From: Myxococcales bacterium
GTDB taxonomy: Bacteria > Myxococcota > UBA727 > GCA-2721815
Reading direction: 5' to 3'
DNA length: 64,000 nt
Assembly (NCBI GenBank): GCA_002721815.1
Contig: PBLQ01000003.1
Span: 13,888 to 77,887 of the forward strand
Of this stretch, positions 23,101 through 32,500 are shown one piece after another. The first letter of the stretch is position 1; every line of letters starts with the position of its first letter. The notes beneath the pieces were generated by a model. The model was not told where the DNA came from. It searched no databases and saw only the letters and a list, made by a program, of their open reading frames with translations. The position numbers were made by a program, and so were the translations under genes.

Positions 23101-25779
23101 GTCAGCTTAACCGTGACCGACCCGGATGGTTTGGTAGACGATACGCTCGTGGTGACCTTAGACGATCAAAGTGTGAACCCACCCCTGGTTCAGTTGGCTC
23201 AAACGTCGAATTATGAGTTACTTTTGAACAGAGATGTGTCGGGGTACGTTTCTGATGGTCATGACCGTCAGTTGTCGTTGATGGTCCGGGCGCATGATGG
23301 TGTGCATGAATCTTCCTGTGATATTGATTTGTTCATCAACCAAAGACCGGTGATCAACACGGACGCATTTGAGGACTCACTGACCCTTGTAGAGAACGCA
23401 CCTGGCGGAACGGTAATTGGAGACCCTGTGGTGGCCGATGACCCTGAAGGCGACCCCCTTACTTTTTATGCGTTTCGCTATGCCACGGGTAATTACGAGA
23501 GCGGTCATTTCAACCTCTCCGAATCGGGCGTCTTTTCTTCAAAACTGGCATTGAATTACGAGCTTTATCCAGCCATCACAGTCTGGGTGGAAGCGGACGA
23601 TGGTGTGTCTCGCAGTGAACGTGTGGCAGTGAGCATTCGCATTCAAGATGTGGATGAGCCCCCTGAGTTTAACGATACATTTATCGACATTCCGGAGACG
23701 GCCAATGTCTTGGTGCCATTTGGTAATTTGAATGCATCAGACCCTGAGGGGGGGGATATCGCCTATTCCAGTTTGCCGCATGACATCATTGAAATCAGAG
23801 ACGATGGCGCCTTGTTCCTTAAAATTGCTCCGGAACAACCAGGGTGTGAATCTTTTTCATCGAGCTGCCGGCCTTTGTACCCACTCCACCTGCTCGATGA
23901 CGATGAACGGTCATTTACGATTTTCGTATCCGCCAGTGATGGGAACCACGAGACGACCACTTCTCTTTCTCTAATGGTGGTAGAGGTGGATGAGTCGCCG
24001 ATTATTCAAGTACCTGCCACGTCTGCTTGGGCCCATCCTTTGTGGTTGGTACCCCCGGCAGAAACCGTTTTCTCAGATGGTGGGGCGACCGAGACAGCGC
24101 AGGCTGTTCACTTTTTCCTTCAAGGGGATGACCCAGATCTGTTGAATGCGCCCGTCTCATTTGTCATCCAGGGTGATTCAGAGAGCCCTGTCGCCATTGT
24201 TCAGAATAGCCAGGCGGTGTTGACCATGAATGACGTGAACGCTGGTGTGTATAATTATGAGTTAGAAGCCACCGATGGCACGCAGTTCACCCAGAAGGAC
24301 ATCACTTTGTATTTGTTTGATTTGGATTCTGATGAAGACCGTTTGTCTGACAGCATTGAAATCGCGCACGGTTTGTTGTCGGATGTGGCCGACAGCGATG
24401 GGGATGGCATCGACGACTTTTTAGAGTCTGGGTGTGATGTGCCCATACGCACCAACGCCATGCCTCCCGTGCAAATCAGCACAGATTTGTCATGTGGCAG
24501 CTGGCATTCATGCGGGTACGCAAACATTGCTGTGATCGATCAATGCACTGGGTTGATAGATACTGACGATGATGGGGTTTGGGATGCAATAGATGAGGAC
24601 TCTGATAATGATGGGCTCCTCGATGTCATCGAAGCGCCGGTGTGGGACGAAGACTTAGATGAGGATGGCTTGATAAACCTCAGAGACCCTGATGCTGATG
24701 GTGACGGTGTATTAGACGGGATTGATAACTGTTGGCGATTGGCGAACGCGGCGCAAGTGGATGTGGATGCCGATGATATTGGAGACCTTTGCGATGATGA
24801 GGTGGTGCATCCAGAGGGCTTTGCCGATGGCGGAAGTCCAGATGGCGGTGCGTCCCAATCATTGCCTACCGATGCAGGCGAGATGGCGTTGGACGCGGGT
24901 GGGCCACTCTACGAGCTGGATATCCCAGACGCCAGCGCTCCTCCTGCGTCCCCAAGCGATGAAGACGACGATGGGGTCATGTTGGGCCAGGACAATTGCC
25001 CCTCGGTGGCCAATACAGATCAAGCAGACCAAGACAGTGATGGGCTGGGTGATGCCTGTGATCCAGATACGGAACAAGATGGTGTGCCCAACGATGAAGA
25101 TAATTGTCCGGGTGTTTATAACCCAGAACAGCAAGACCTAGACAATGACGGTCTGGGAGACTCTTGTGATACGGATCGAGACGGAGATGGCATCATTGAT
25201 GGGCTGGACAATTGCGCTTACATCTTTAACCCGGAGCAAACAGATGCCAACAACAACAACATTGGCGATGCATGTGAGGGTGGCTCAACGCCCAGCACAG
25301 GCAACGCGGTTGATGGTGGGGGGGCCACAGCTCAAACAGACGCGGGCGCAGGGATGGCACCAGACCAAGATTTCGATGGTGTGGCCGACGAAGAAGACAA
25401 TTGTATCGCCGAGTTTAACCCTGAGCAAAACGATTTAGACAATGATGGGGAAGGGGACGCCTGCGATGTGGACCTTGATGGCGATACGGTAGAAAACGAA
25501 AACGACAACTGCCCCTATGTGGCCAATACAGCGCAAACAGACTCTGATGCGGACGGAATGGGCGATGCATGTTCGCCAGTGCCCACATATCTTGATGCTG
25601 GAATGATGGACGGGGGTTTCTACTACCCTCAACCCGATCCAGTGCCTCCAGGGGCGGCCGGGATGGCCTGCGCCTGTGAGCATGTCTCTAAGCCAAATTT
25701 CCAAGGTGGTTGGCTGGGGCTGTCTTTGCTGATTTTGGCATTCACACGCCGCCGGTATTCGCATATTGCGAGGTTCTAG
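17173..25779 (+). CDS. Giant LamG/cadherin/TSP3 surface protein with MYXO-CTERM-like tail
   Basis: I place the start at 17173, where ATGA overlaps the previous stop and AGGA lies eight bases upstream; this gives 2,868 residues and a signal peptide ending near AAAPSVATT. Modules (approximate residues): a LamG/concanavalin-like jellyroll at 37-215; a beta-rich region with a small Cys knot; a second LamG-like domain at 865-1085; cadherin-like and related Ig-like repeats at 1300-2280, with joints such as NDPPV, NDSPVV and NENDSAP; thrombospondin type-3 calcium repeats at 2405-2800 (DNCP-x5[14 protein letters not shown]); and a tail with paired Cys, a hydrophobic segment and terminal Arg residues (FTRRR). 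That tail resembles the MYXO-CTERM surface-sorting signal. It is probably a carbohydrate- or cell-binding adhesin, acting with the lipoprotein encoded upstream. Confidence 0.88.
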   Translation: MMVNKKRSASGLTWCTLGAFISLVFAAAPSVATTENVLSFDGNDHVLLMEGNDLGYAPSRTVEGWFYLNNIDGNPKTIWGGGTTWNHSWMLFVSSGRIRLQLCQSYVCDDVTFAYNDESGAVQGAVAANRWHYFELSVSSTAPYLDFSLDGDPILTVDTAVFGNTDFDNLYTYLGRRSELSTANFFNGYLDEIKISNAAGVRVLYNMEDTASTTFLNSSQGVNLYGTIHGASYATYEPPKLNSNIEFLNVSDASAPGSEIGALSFDNPNNTVIVDMGIEEDIHSPNFSVAKDVSTWKLYWSADAYTVGYGNECIMLRIQTSDGRFWETVPVGVCFNDDAGDSAPPTLLEDYLWGDLSTGPNGVATSMTISDPDGDAIQSVSITTPVWDCDLAEINCSCEQYNSCGVGVNGDLVSLAQNSDTGAYELIWQSDILLKTDDYNKVYALRDAPDDEPEKYGNGTYRECGTFGDVDSHPLTVSFIHFEVTMVDDNGVSDTKAVRMGLYHSDPLPYFSSISGCSGGNDCTLTLEQHDLGTDSEAPQYLVSDLTDGTVGLNEVSGSLGNDATDTSLGVGVWCHPDHCTSGKWQYAENQAAIDADGESAWQSIPTKSPPQYYLGGNPAGFAYYPYLLLPADAILRYRYDHQEDDWNNILNDEEPLLMRLWDGRIGQPFTYWTGQAQQYNQAPYYYYCERDGSLSLAEHWLTPDIVETPQPPEIIIEEPSVLAALELFELCSNDDDCTTEGGTDICTEGYCHDASETAPTKYTVSGEFRDANIFDGHSFTIEVEPGKEWAVAATALEISDRAEGSVSGTFTFEIDLIDNFYGTVELTLVLVEDTVNALSDTETVTLTVANREDDLSWQSHGGRVFRAANSHDGASFLELPSGQTQLAFSNIGTVEFWYNSIPGEMDTGPLFTNHVNGIFVQTNMRPVRCSEMSDSSPSCDYCGAGIQATNDILDVCYMNGQSLDVEVARLCFRQGDPSYCSSIQQPLWGDGVTSHGTVGPFANGEWMHLAVTLEDREGDTYLRLYRDGEVLPFSAGAGGALVEMDEMLVTSVADNPNGVTTHSVGYSSGTQGLSVELDNFRVWGQVRSQEQIQKYRFQLVEPDSYGLAIQLDFNQPYVDGGVFRVPNWTHACLEGASECIHAQLKRCESNSGSGGYSCSHNVGDGGLESIDFDTAFTMAAATENLSHFLFPRGDWFETKYSQAQLYPDLWLSEDVELPFQLSWIDPDADVEPYVSLGLTDDSANSDDFSVIPGNAGAGSFVLRPEQDFVGQVTLEGGLSFTSGLNTVELPETPTFQVNVEDVNDPPVALSFDPAPGCYGLAGFEEENAENVCTVNLKDLFLDPDSSLDDMTVTIEHEYAEGSFVEVTLCDDNVSDTICYQLSDLATPEYDTGDLDLEIRFAGDGDVDCLDVGETYIYDFRITVLDQENLGDETRVAIEVTGKADKPIALNTSIQVGQDITEAEQDNEGQQISDILTTFDYTDQDFCDGDSGGQGGLFVDQVLSGHWQYKSHQGAPAWLDMEPTASTVGLYLNHTAMIRVRPDGIHGLTNANFNAHVWDGNEVSDDSINFYQNIVELDGPVTLATNESPSLTCEGWFEDALLRQGAMNTCSFNLVDLFSVPAPQDQYTVALAASADGTGLVSWAELVSANMDETGRPAEIAGDAQVTCLGGGETSMHTLYVVATDEGDRQSVAAVAVSVNGVNDSPVVHGAGFTLPEIDENSFDYEGVLLGPLLNDPSVISDADHCEEITTLGLAVVGTTGLPWEYRLEGTSSWTVIEQLSAQNAILLPAGVTLRAQPNGQSGGMATLTAYAWDGTGGLQPFTPQDISDAALRGGMASLSADAVTLEQMVFEVTNPPVLTAGTLEIAESANVGSVFEHPVGIEDEDGGNYVFGLVTPPADLPFSMDPQTGALTLVASLDYEVQPSYELTLRVTDGAEDVDVALNIQVLNENDSAPEISGCPSELLLNGSESVDMVLVSLTVTDPDGLVDDTLVVTLDDQSVNPPLVQLAQTSNYELLLNRDVSGYVSDGHDRQLSLMVRAHDGVHESSCDIDLFINQRPVINTDAFEDSLTLVENAPGGTVIGDPVVADDPEGDPLTFYAFRYATGNYESGHFNLSESGVFSSKLALNYELYPAITVWVEADDGVSRSERVAVSIRIQDVDEPPEFNDTFIDIPETANVLVPFGNLNASDPEGGDIAYSSLPHDIIEIRDDGALFLKIAPEQPGCESFSSSCRPLYPLHLLDDDERSFTIFVSASDGNHETTTSLSLMVVEVDESPIIQVPATSAWAHPLWLVPPAETVFSDGGATETAQAVHFFLQGDDPDLLNAPVSFVIQGDSESPVAIVQNSQAVLTMNDVNAGVYNYELEATDGTQFTQKDITLYLFDLDSDEDRLSDSIEIAHGLLSDVADSDGDGIDDFLESGCDVPIRTNAMPPVQISTDLSCGSWHSCGYANIAVIDQCTGLIDTDDDGVWDAIDEDSDNDGLLDVIEAPVWDEDLDEDGLINLRDPDADGDGVLDGIDNCWRLANAAQVDVDADDIGDLCDDEVVHPEGFADGGSPDGGASQSLPTDAGEMALDAGGPLYELDIPDASAPPASPSDEDDDGVMLGQDNCPSVANTDQADQDSDGLGDACDPDTEQDGVPNDEDNCPGVYNPEQQDLDNDGLGDSCDTDRDGDGIIDGLDNCAYIFNPEQTDANNNNIGDACEGGSTPSTGNAVDGGGATAQTDAGAGMAPDQDFDGVADEEDNCIAEFNPEQNDLDNDGEGDACDVDLDGDTVENENDNCPYVANTAQTDSDADGMGDACSPVPTYLDAGMMDGGFYYPQPDPVPPGAAGMACACEHVSKPNFQGGWLGLSLLILAFTRRRYSHIARF

Positions 25780-25849
25780 CAACGCCTGCGAAAGGGGCTT
25801 TTCTTCTGGCTTTTCCTTCGGTAAGAGCCATTTTAAGGAGAAGAGCCCT

Positions 25850-26671
25850 ATGTGTTCAAAAATAAAAATGGTGTTTGCGCTCATCGGTATGGTTGCACTT
25901 TGGAGCCCTTCCGCCTTTGCCCAAATCAATGTGGAGTCTTTTGCCGCTCAAAGTACAGAGTCAGGGTGGGGGGCTTATCTCAAAGGGAATGGAACGTTCA
26001 TGTCAGGGAACGTGAATTTGTTGTACCTACGTTCTGATTTGGGCGTGCGTTATCTCACGCTGCACGATTCCGATGGAGACGAAGCAGAAAACGCTTATTT
26101 TAAGGACCGTGTTTTACTCACGGGCTACTACACCCGTAAAGAAGCTGCCGAGACCATCTTAGACAACGAGTGGTATTTGCATCTGCGATACACCCGCATG
26201 CAATGGAAACATGTGGGCGCAGACTTTTACGTGCAGCAACAGTTTGATGAGTTTCATCGTTTGATTTCACGAACGCTTTTGGGCACTGGCATACGTGGCG
26301 TGGTGTTTAATAATAAACGCGTGGGGTTGTGGTTTGGGTCCGGTTACATGGCCGAGGCAGAAACACGGAATTTACCCGAGCTGAGCGAAGAGCCGGTGGA
26401 TGTTCAAAACCACCGTTGGAGTAACTACGCCACTTTGAGCTGGCACATCGTTCCTGACCACCTTCATCTTTCCAACACCGTCTACTACCAGCCAAGGTTC
26501 GACGATTTTAATGATATTCAAGCGTTGGGCGAGGGCAAAATGAACGTTCCGGTGTCAGACCGAATCTCTCTGGGGCTGTCCTGGGTGTTGCGCTATGACA
26601 GCATGCCGCCCGCAGACGTGGAACCTTTAGATGTGAAAACGTTGGGCTTTATTAACATCATTCTGCTTTAG
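25850..26671 (+). CDS. Outer-membrane beta-barrel protein, DUF481-like
   Basis: The ATG at 25850 follows AAGGAG with a 9-nt spacer and opens a Sec signal peptide (cleavage after S-A-F-A, before QINVE). The same frame is open further upstream, but that stretch lacks signal-peptide features. The 273-residue product starts with a GNGTFMSGNVNL segment typical of DUF481 (YdiY-like) barrels and continues with alternating aromatic and polar residues and Tyr/Trp pairs suggesting about ten membrane strands. It ends in hydrophobic residues. It follows the giant surface protein by 70 bp on the same strand, so it is probably the last gene of that operon and could help display the giants. Family call moderate, location good. 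Confidence 0.65.
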   Translation: MCSKIKMVFALIGMVALWSPSAFAQINVESFAAQSTESGWGAYLKGNGTFMSGNVNLLYLRSDLGVRYLTLHDSDGDEAENAYFKDRVLLTGYYTRKEAAETILDNEWYLHLRYTRMQWKHVGADFYVQQQFDEFHRLISRTLLGTGIRGVVFNNKRVGLWFGSGYMAEAETRNLPELSEEPVDVQNHRWSNYATLSWHIVPDHLHLSNTVYYQPRFDDFNDIQALGEGKMNVPVSDRISLGLSWVLRYDSMPPADVEPLDVKTLGFINIILL

Positions 26672-26686
26672 AATAACTGATGGGTG

Positions 26687-27394
26687 TTAGGCATCGTAAC
26701 CGCCATGGTCTTTTGCCCAAGCAAGATGGGCATCGAAACCACCTTGCCCAAATAAGGTGTTTCCCCATTCACGCTGGGATTCTGGAGAGGTTACGCCCAG
26801 GGCGTCGGCCAATCGATTCATATACGAAAAACAGCAAACCACGTGGGTGACATCGTGAATTTCAAGATCGCTGAACCCAGCTTTGCGCATCTGTTGAACG
26901 TGTTCACTGTTGTTATGACGCGGGGCCCAAGCGTTTTGTGCAGCAAAATGCAGCATGGCCACATCTTTTTGGGAGAAGCTGGGCGCCACCTTTTGTAAAC
27001 GCGCAATGTGCATTTGCAGGGCGTGCACCCCTTTTTTGAGGGGCAGCTCAGCTGCTTGCCGGCCCGCTTCGAGCATCAGATGGACAAAACCAGCCACTTG
27101 ATCGGGACCACCGTCCCATTCGTCACGCAAGAACCCTGCGTGCGAAACCGTTCAGTAAAAGCAGTCGTTCCATGCGCTCACCGCCGTGGCGATGGTTTCT
27201 TCGCGGATACGGCCCAGACTGGAACCGCCAAAGGTCACACTGAAATTCATTTGGAGTACGCTTCGCAAGGTCTTTGGGCTTGGCTTCATCACGCCCACTA
27301 CCGCCGGCACGGCCCGGCCCGCTTGGCGATAGGGTTTGGTCGCTCTTGCGAGTTCTGGGGTCTCTTCATCACCGGGCAGTTTAATCCATGCCAT
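26687..27394 (-). CDS. AhpD-like peroxidase-related enzyme, predicted selenoprotein (CxxU)
   Basis: A single reading frame of 235 residues runs from ATG 27394 (AGGAG six bases upstream) to the stop at 26687-26689. It is broken only by a TGA at 27152-27154, codon 81. Residues on both sides match the carboxymuconolactone decarboxylase/AhpD 'peroxidase-related' family: TFGGSSLGR-x-REE-x-IATAVSA-x-ND before it, TVSHAGFL after it. The family active site is C-x-x-C followed by a His; here it reads C78-F-Y-TGA81-T-V-S-H85. The TGA thus sits exactly on the second catalytic Cys, and a SECIS-like hairpin follows. I read it as selenocysteine. The enzyme should be a cytosolic thiol/selenol peroxidase. 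Annotation pipelines would split it into two fragments (26687-27130 and 27152-27424). The alternative, a nonsense mutation at precisely that codon, is much less likely. Confidence 0.85.
27120..27145 (-). promoter_or_regulatory. Candidate bacterial SECIS element of the AhpD-like selenoprotein
   Basis: On the minus strand a stem CACGCA/TGCGTG (27142-27137 with 27129-27124) closes a 7-nt loop GGGTTCT. The stem extends by TCG/CGA past one bulged A. It begins six bases after the TGA, and the loop begins 15 bases after it. The loop starts with GG, and the core (GCA-GGGTTCT-TGC) closely resembles the E. coli fdhF SECIS core (GCA-GGTCT-TGC type), which binds SelB. Folding was done by eye. Confidence 0.75.
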
Positions 27395-27609
27395 TGCTTC
27401 TCCTGTGAGAAAGAACTTTAGCATTTTAACTTACAGAAAAGAAGGCTGCTTTAGACTTTTCCCCGATGGCCCGAATTTTTTACAGGGCATGAATAGGGCC
27501 GCAGGCGCTCAAAAACTGGTTTCCCTTCACCGTTATGATACAAACAGGCTGCGAGGGCACCTGGTGGCGCCACGCACGCGTATCTCTCATCACCATTCAG
27601 AGGTTTCTT

Positions 27610-28473
27610 ATGCTTCGTACCATCCCAAAATTAAGTTTGTGTTTCTTGTTTGTGTTGTCTTTCAGTGTGCCAGTTCAGGCAGATACGGCCATGGAACTTC
27701 TGGGGGTGAATCAGCCCGACCGTTTTTACAAGCTGGCGGCCCATGCCGAAGTGGGTTTTCTTGCGCCGCTGGAGCATCAGATTCAATACTCTAAAACCGG
27801 TTCGGTGGTGGACTACGTGGAAGATGGTGGCCAAGACGTTCTCTTTGCGGTGAACCGATTCTCTTTGGATTGGTTGGTCGGTAAGAACACCTTCGTGTTG
27901 CTCTACCAACCCCTAGACCTACAGACCGAAGTGATCGCGCGTCACAATTACGTCATCGACAATGAGAACTTTCCAGAGGGCGAACCCATGAAATTTCGCT
28001 TTAGTTTCCCATTTTTTAGAGGGTCCTACATGTACAATCTGTCCAATGACCCGAGTTTAGATGTTGAGGTGGGTGGCTCAATTCAGTTGCGTAATGCGCG
28101 CATCGAATTTGCGTCTGCCGATGGCGAATTGTTTCGCGCCAGTCGCGATATTGGACCCGTGCCGCTCATGAAATTGAGGGTGAGAAAAACCCAAGAGAAT
28201 GGTTTTTGGTATGGGATGGAAATGGATGGCAGTTACGCAGCGGTGGATTACCTGAATGGTGACGATGACAGTGACGTGGTGGGTGCCTTGTTAGATTTTT
28301 CATTGCGGTCGGGCGTCACTCTAAAACACGGCATTCGTCCCTTCGTGAACCTTCGTTACCTAGGTGGCGGGGCAGAAGGCACCACAGGCGACTATGAAGG
28401 TTATGGCGGTGATGGCTGGGTGAAGAACTGGCTTCACTTCATGACCGTCTCTGTGGGCGTTTCGGTATTCTAG
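27610..28473 (+). CDS. Outer-membrane protein of unknown family
   Basis: The ATG at 27610 has AGAGG just upstream and begins a clear signal peptide (LCFLFVLSFSVPVQA, cleaved before DTAME). Longer forms of the frame add an N-terminus without export features. The 287-residue product has alternating hydrophobic strands, many aromatic residues, Gly/Asp-rich loops and ends in the sequence SVGVSVF; a terminal Phe is the usual signal for assembly of outer-membrane barrels. It is divergent from the AhpD-like selenoprotein gene and convergent with the thioredoxin-fold lipoprotein gene. I do not recognise the family. It could be a porin or a lipid-handling barrel. Confidence 0.68.
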   Translation: MLRTIPKLSLCFLFVLSFSVPVQADTAMELLGVNQPDRFYKLAAHAEVGFLAPLEHQIQYSKTGSVVDYVEDGGQDVLFAVNRFSLDWLVGKNTFVLLYQPLDLQTEVIARHNYVIDNENFPEGEPMKFRFSFPFFRGSYMYNLSNDPSLDVEVGGSIQLRNARIEFASADGELFRASRDIGPVPLMKLRVRKTQENGFWYGMEMDGSYAAVDYLNGDDDSDVVGALLDFSLRSGVTLKHGIRPFVNLRYLGGGAEGTTGDYEGYGGDGWVKNWLHFMTVSVGVSVF

Positions 28474-28479
28474 ACCAGG

Positions 28480-29367
28480 CTAGTAGGCGTCCCACGCCGA
28501 TTGATGCACCATTTGGGTTTCGTTGTCTTGTACAAAAACCACAACCGATAAGTCATCAAACTGTTCGACGGTGTGCTCCACTGCGTGATTCACTTGATCA
28601 TTGCGAGTGGTTTCGCCATTGTATTCGCCATTAAAAGTGTAAGACAAATTTAAAGTAACCACATCGCCAGCAACCATGGGTTCCAAAGGCGTACCATTGT
28701 GATCGGGCACCATTTTTTTCATCACGTGGTGAAATTCGGTCTGCTCATTGATACCAATATTGTTGTGCGTGGTGTTTTCGATGATCGCGGCCTGCAGAAC
28801 CATGTCCTCACTGTCGTAATCATCTCCAGCGGTAATGGTGACTTCAATGTCCACCGTTTGGTCGGTGACCTCGTGGGTGACTTCCAATCGCATGTGACAA
28901 GGTTCCGATTGAAACCTGTCGAAATCCTCTTGGGTGTAGCCCACATCGTTGTTCACCTGCACGGGGTGGAATCCATTCACACCGTCAACGTGTAAATACG
29001 GAATGCTATAACCACAGCTGGGACTGCCAGTAATGTAGTAGCAATACCGCGCCACCGACTCGAAACTCATGTAAGGGTCGCTGCCCACTTGATAGTGGAT
29101 GGCGGTGTATTCGTCTGGGTTATTGTCCATGATGCCCTGGATGAGTTCATCGGCGCCTTTACACGGGCCGCAATTGGATCCGGAATACACTTCGTGCAGT
29201 AAAATACGGTCGGTGTCGAAGTAGATTTCCTGCGGGGTCACTTCCTCTTTAGCCTCTGGTTGCCCCTCGTTTTCTCCAGCGGCATCCCCGTCGGTTGCGC
29301 CTGTACAACCGGCAACAAAAACAAATCCACCAAAAGCAGCGGCGCGGGCAATTTTCAAAATAGACAT
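28480..29367 (-). CDS. Thioredoxin-fold lipoprotein, Omp28-like
   Basis: The ATG at 29367 follows GAGG at a good distance; the open frame extends far upstream but without coding character. The 295-residue product has a lipoprotein signal with Cys21 (FVAGC), an acidic linker, and a thioredoxin-like domain with a CGPC active-site motif at residues 66-69 (GSNCGPCKGADE) and a later SIPYLHVDG segment containing the cis-Pro expected of the fold. The C-terminal half is beta-rich. This arrangement resembles the Omp28 family of cell-envelope proteins. It may be a thiol oxidoreductase or disulfide-handling lipoprotein facing the periplasm. Two further Cys (Y-C-Y-Y and S-C-G) lie within the domain. Confidence 0.75.
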   Translation of the reverse strand: MSILKIARAAAFGGFVFVAGCTGATDGDAAGENEGQPEAKEEVTPQEIYFDTDRILLHEVYSGSNCGPCKGADELIQGIMDNNPDEYTAIHYQVGSDPYMSFESVARYCYYITGSPSCGYSIPYLHVDGVNGFHPVQVNNDVGYTQEDFDRFQSEPCHMRLEVTHEVTDQTVDIEVTITAGDDYDSEDMVLQAAIIENTTHNNIGINEQTEFHHVMKKMVPDHNGTPLEPMVAGDVVTLNLSYTFNGEYNGETTRNDQVNHAVEHTVEQFDDLSVVVFVQDNETQMVHQSAWDAY

Positions 29368-29584
29368 GGAAACCTCACGGAGTCGAAAGTTCAAATTCTT
29401 CGGAGCAGGGTAGCTTTTTGGCGCCGCTAAATAAAGCCCAGCCCAGCCGTGAGGCCTAATACACCGTAAGTCTACAGTATAAATGGGTTTTATAGGCCGG
29501 ATCGCGGGGGTTTTGTGGGGTTTCATGCTAAAAATACAGGGTGAATCAAAGCCGTTTTGGAATGCCTTGAGAGTTGTGTAAGTC

Positions 29585-32500
29585 ATGAGAATATCTATTA
29601 AAAATAGCCTGTGGGCCCTGGCGTTAGGGATCTTGTCGGGGTGTGCTTTCGATGCGGATCTGCCCGACAATGTGGCCATTGGCTGTACCGAGCTTTCAGA
29701 TTGTCCCGAAGGCTTCACCTGCCGCCAAGATGTAGGCAAATGTGTGCCGCTCGAAAACAATGATTTGGCGAGCCCCGAAGTGTTGGGTGATATCACCGTC
29801 TCTCCCGCACATCCAGGCTCGGTGGGGACAGCGTTCACCCTCAAATTTCAGGCCAGTGAACCCCTGCCAGAAAACAACAACCTTGGAGAGGACAACCCGC
29901 AGGTCAACATGAACTGCGGCGCCGCAGATATCCCCTGGGAAAAAAGCGGTACAGAAGAATCCGCCAGTGAAACAGAAGGGGCCACTTACACTTTTTCGTA
30001 CGTGGCCCAGGGACCGCCGCACGAAATCCCTTATCAGCCTTGTACCCTCGAAATCATCATGGAGGACCGCATGTTCAACGGCGGGCTCGCCACTGCGCCG
30101 CCCGTTTCATTTGACTTTGAAGCACCACGTTTGCTGAACACGCCCCTGTTACTGTCGCAAGACCGGCTCAAATCGGGGGACGACACACAACTCAGACTGA
30201 CCTTTGATGAAGATGTGGTCAGTGGCACCTTAGAGGTCGTGCTGCAAAACGTTGATGGAGAAGAGGTCAACGGAGAATTTGGTTTTGTTACCGAAGGTGT
30301 CCCAGACGCAAGTGATGATGAAAGCACAACGAACTTCACCACCTACGATGCAACGCTGACTTACGACCTCGAAGCACTCGATTGGTCTGCAGGCAACAAT
30401 GCCACTTACCCCATTCAAATCCGGGCACAAGACTTGGCGGGTAACCTACTCACACAAAACATGGTGCAAGCCCTCCGGTTAGACAACGAAGCGCCAGCTT
30501 TGCAAACTTTAACCACGCCACTCAACGTTGGCATCGCCTCTAACAACGAACTCAATGGTGAGATGCGCTCGGTGCAGAGTTTGCGCATCGAGATTGAAAT
30601 GACCGAACTCATTCAGAGCAATATGGAAACGAATGAGCCGCGGCTGAGGGCCAGTTGCTCAGAAGGGCTATGCGAAGGGCAAGAGCCAGCGTCTTTAAAC
30701 CTTCTCATGGCAGACGACACCCTTGGGGTGACGATGCTGATCTACGAATTGGATTACCAGTCCCAGCAAATGGCCGATGGGATTTACGACTTCGCACTTG
30801 AGGGCGTATTGGATCAAGCAGGGAACCCTGCGGCTGACATCATCAACGAGATCGAACTCGGTAACGTCAAACTCGATAATGTACCTCCCGTTTTTGAAAG
30901 TTTGTCATTAGAAAGTAACAACAGCTTTGTTTCCTTTGAAGACGTGAACATTTCCTTCTGTCTGACGGAAAAAGCAATGGGCGGTTTGGCGGTGACTTTA
31001 CTGAGCGAGCCTCAGAGCGCAGCACTGGTTTGCGGTTCGGCCGCCAGCAACATTTGTAATGCACATTATTATTCCTGTACGTTTCCGCCGGGGGTGTCGG
31101 TGACCGATTCTCGTAATTTTATCCCAGTGACATTTCAGGCCACCGATGCCGCTGGCAACGTTGGGTTTGCCAATGGGCAAGTCCAAATGGATTTGAGCCC
31201 GCCAGAGATTCTCTCCGCCGATTTTAGCCTCGGAACGTATCGATCAGGGCAGTCTGCGGTACTCACCCTCACGTTTAATGAGGCGCTTCGGGCAGAACCT
31301 TCTTTGGGCTTGGATTTTGATTTGGTGAAAACCGTGAATGGGGTGACCACCGCGCTAAACTGGAACGAGCATTTTGTTTTGGATGCCACCAATAACCCCG
31401 TTTTTGTGCTCACCTCCGCGGCCCCCTTCGTCCCGGGTGATGATGGCCGCTACGACATCACGATATCCAATGCCACTGATGTACTCGGTCTGAGCTCCAC
31501 GGTAAGTGAAAGCCGCGGGTTTTGGGTGGATTCTTTACCGCCTCATATCTTCGAAACTGAACTGCAAATGGCCGTATTTAGGCCCGATTTCGACACGCCC
31601 GCTTGCCTGACCCAGGCTGCCAATGGGGGGGCTCTTTTAACCGCCAAACACGAAGACGTCCTCCTCGTGGCCGTGGCCACCAACGAACAAATGTCCGATG
31701 AACGCATTGCGCTCAATTTGGGCAACCTTCAGCTCGAGCGAATTGAAACGGCGTCTTTAGACTCGGACGACCCGGACGGACTGCCGGCGCCCATTTGGAG
31801 GGATTGTTTGGCATCACTGATTGGAGATGGCGGCGGAAATATTGAGGCGGGGGAACCCGCCGAGCCCAGTGAGCCCACTGAACCGAGTGAATCCACCGAA
31901 CCCAGTGAGTTCACCGAGCCCAGTGAGCCGGTTGAACCCAGTGAGGCGGACCACGGCGCAACTGCAGTGGACGCAGGCACAACCGTGCCGCAAGCAAACC
32001 TTTACTGGTCAGTGTTCGCGCTGCCTTTAAATCAATCCCTCCTCCGAGAGGGCATCGCTACTTTACTCACGCAGGTGACCGATGGCGTGGGGAACATCGC
32101 AACCAATAGCGACCTCAAGGTTCGGCTGGATTTTTCCGCGCCTACCATCGTCAGTGCGCAAACACCCAAACTTGTATACAATATTAACGAGACGCCAACT
32201 TACGAGTTACAGTTTTCTGAACCCATCTTCGGCATCAACCGCGTGGATCTGCCTGAGGTCTGGGGGACGTTTCAAAGTCTCGGGTCCTGTGAAGGCCTAC
32301 CCAGTGATTGCTCACCCATCAAAGATTTTGTGTTCTACGGCACCTGCGTGAGCAGCGGGGACCAAGGTTGTCTTCGGGTGGCTTTTGACATGGACCCGGC
32401 GTTGGAAAGTGGCGTCATGGATCGTCGGGATACCATATGGTCACTGGTTCATTTGGAAACCGACGTGCGGGACAAAGCTGGAAACGAGATGACAACGTTT

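Noticed and set aside
26687-27424. Two separate hypothetical genes, or a frameshifted/nonsense pseudogene of an AhpD-like enzyme
   Set aside because: Both halves are in one frame, the only disruption is TGA on the catalytic Cys codon, and a SECIS-like hairpin follows. Selenocysteine explains all of this at once.
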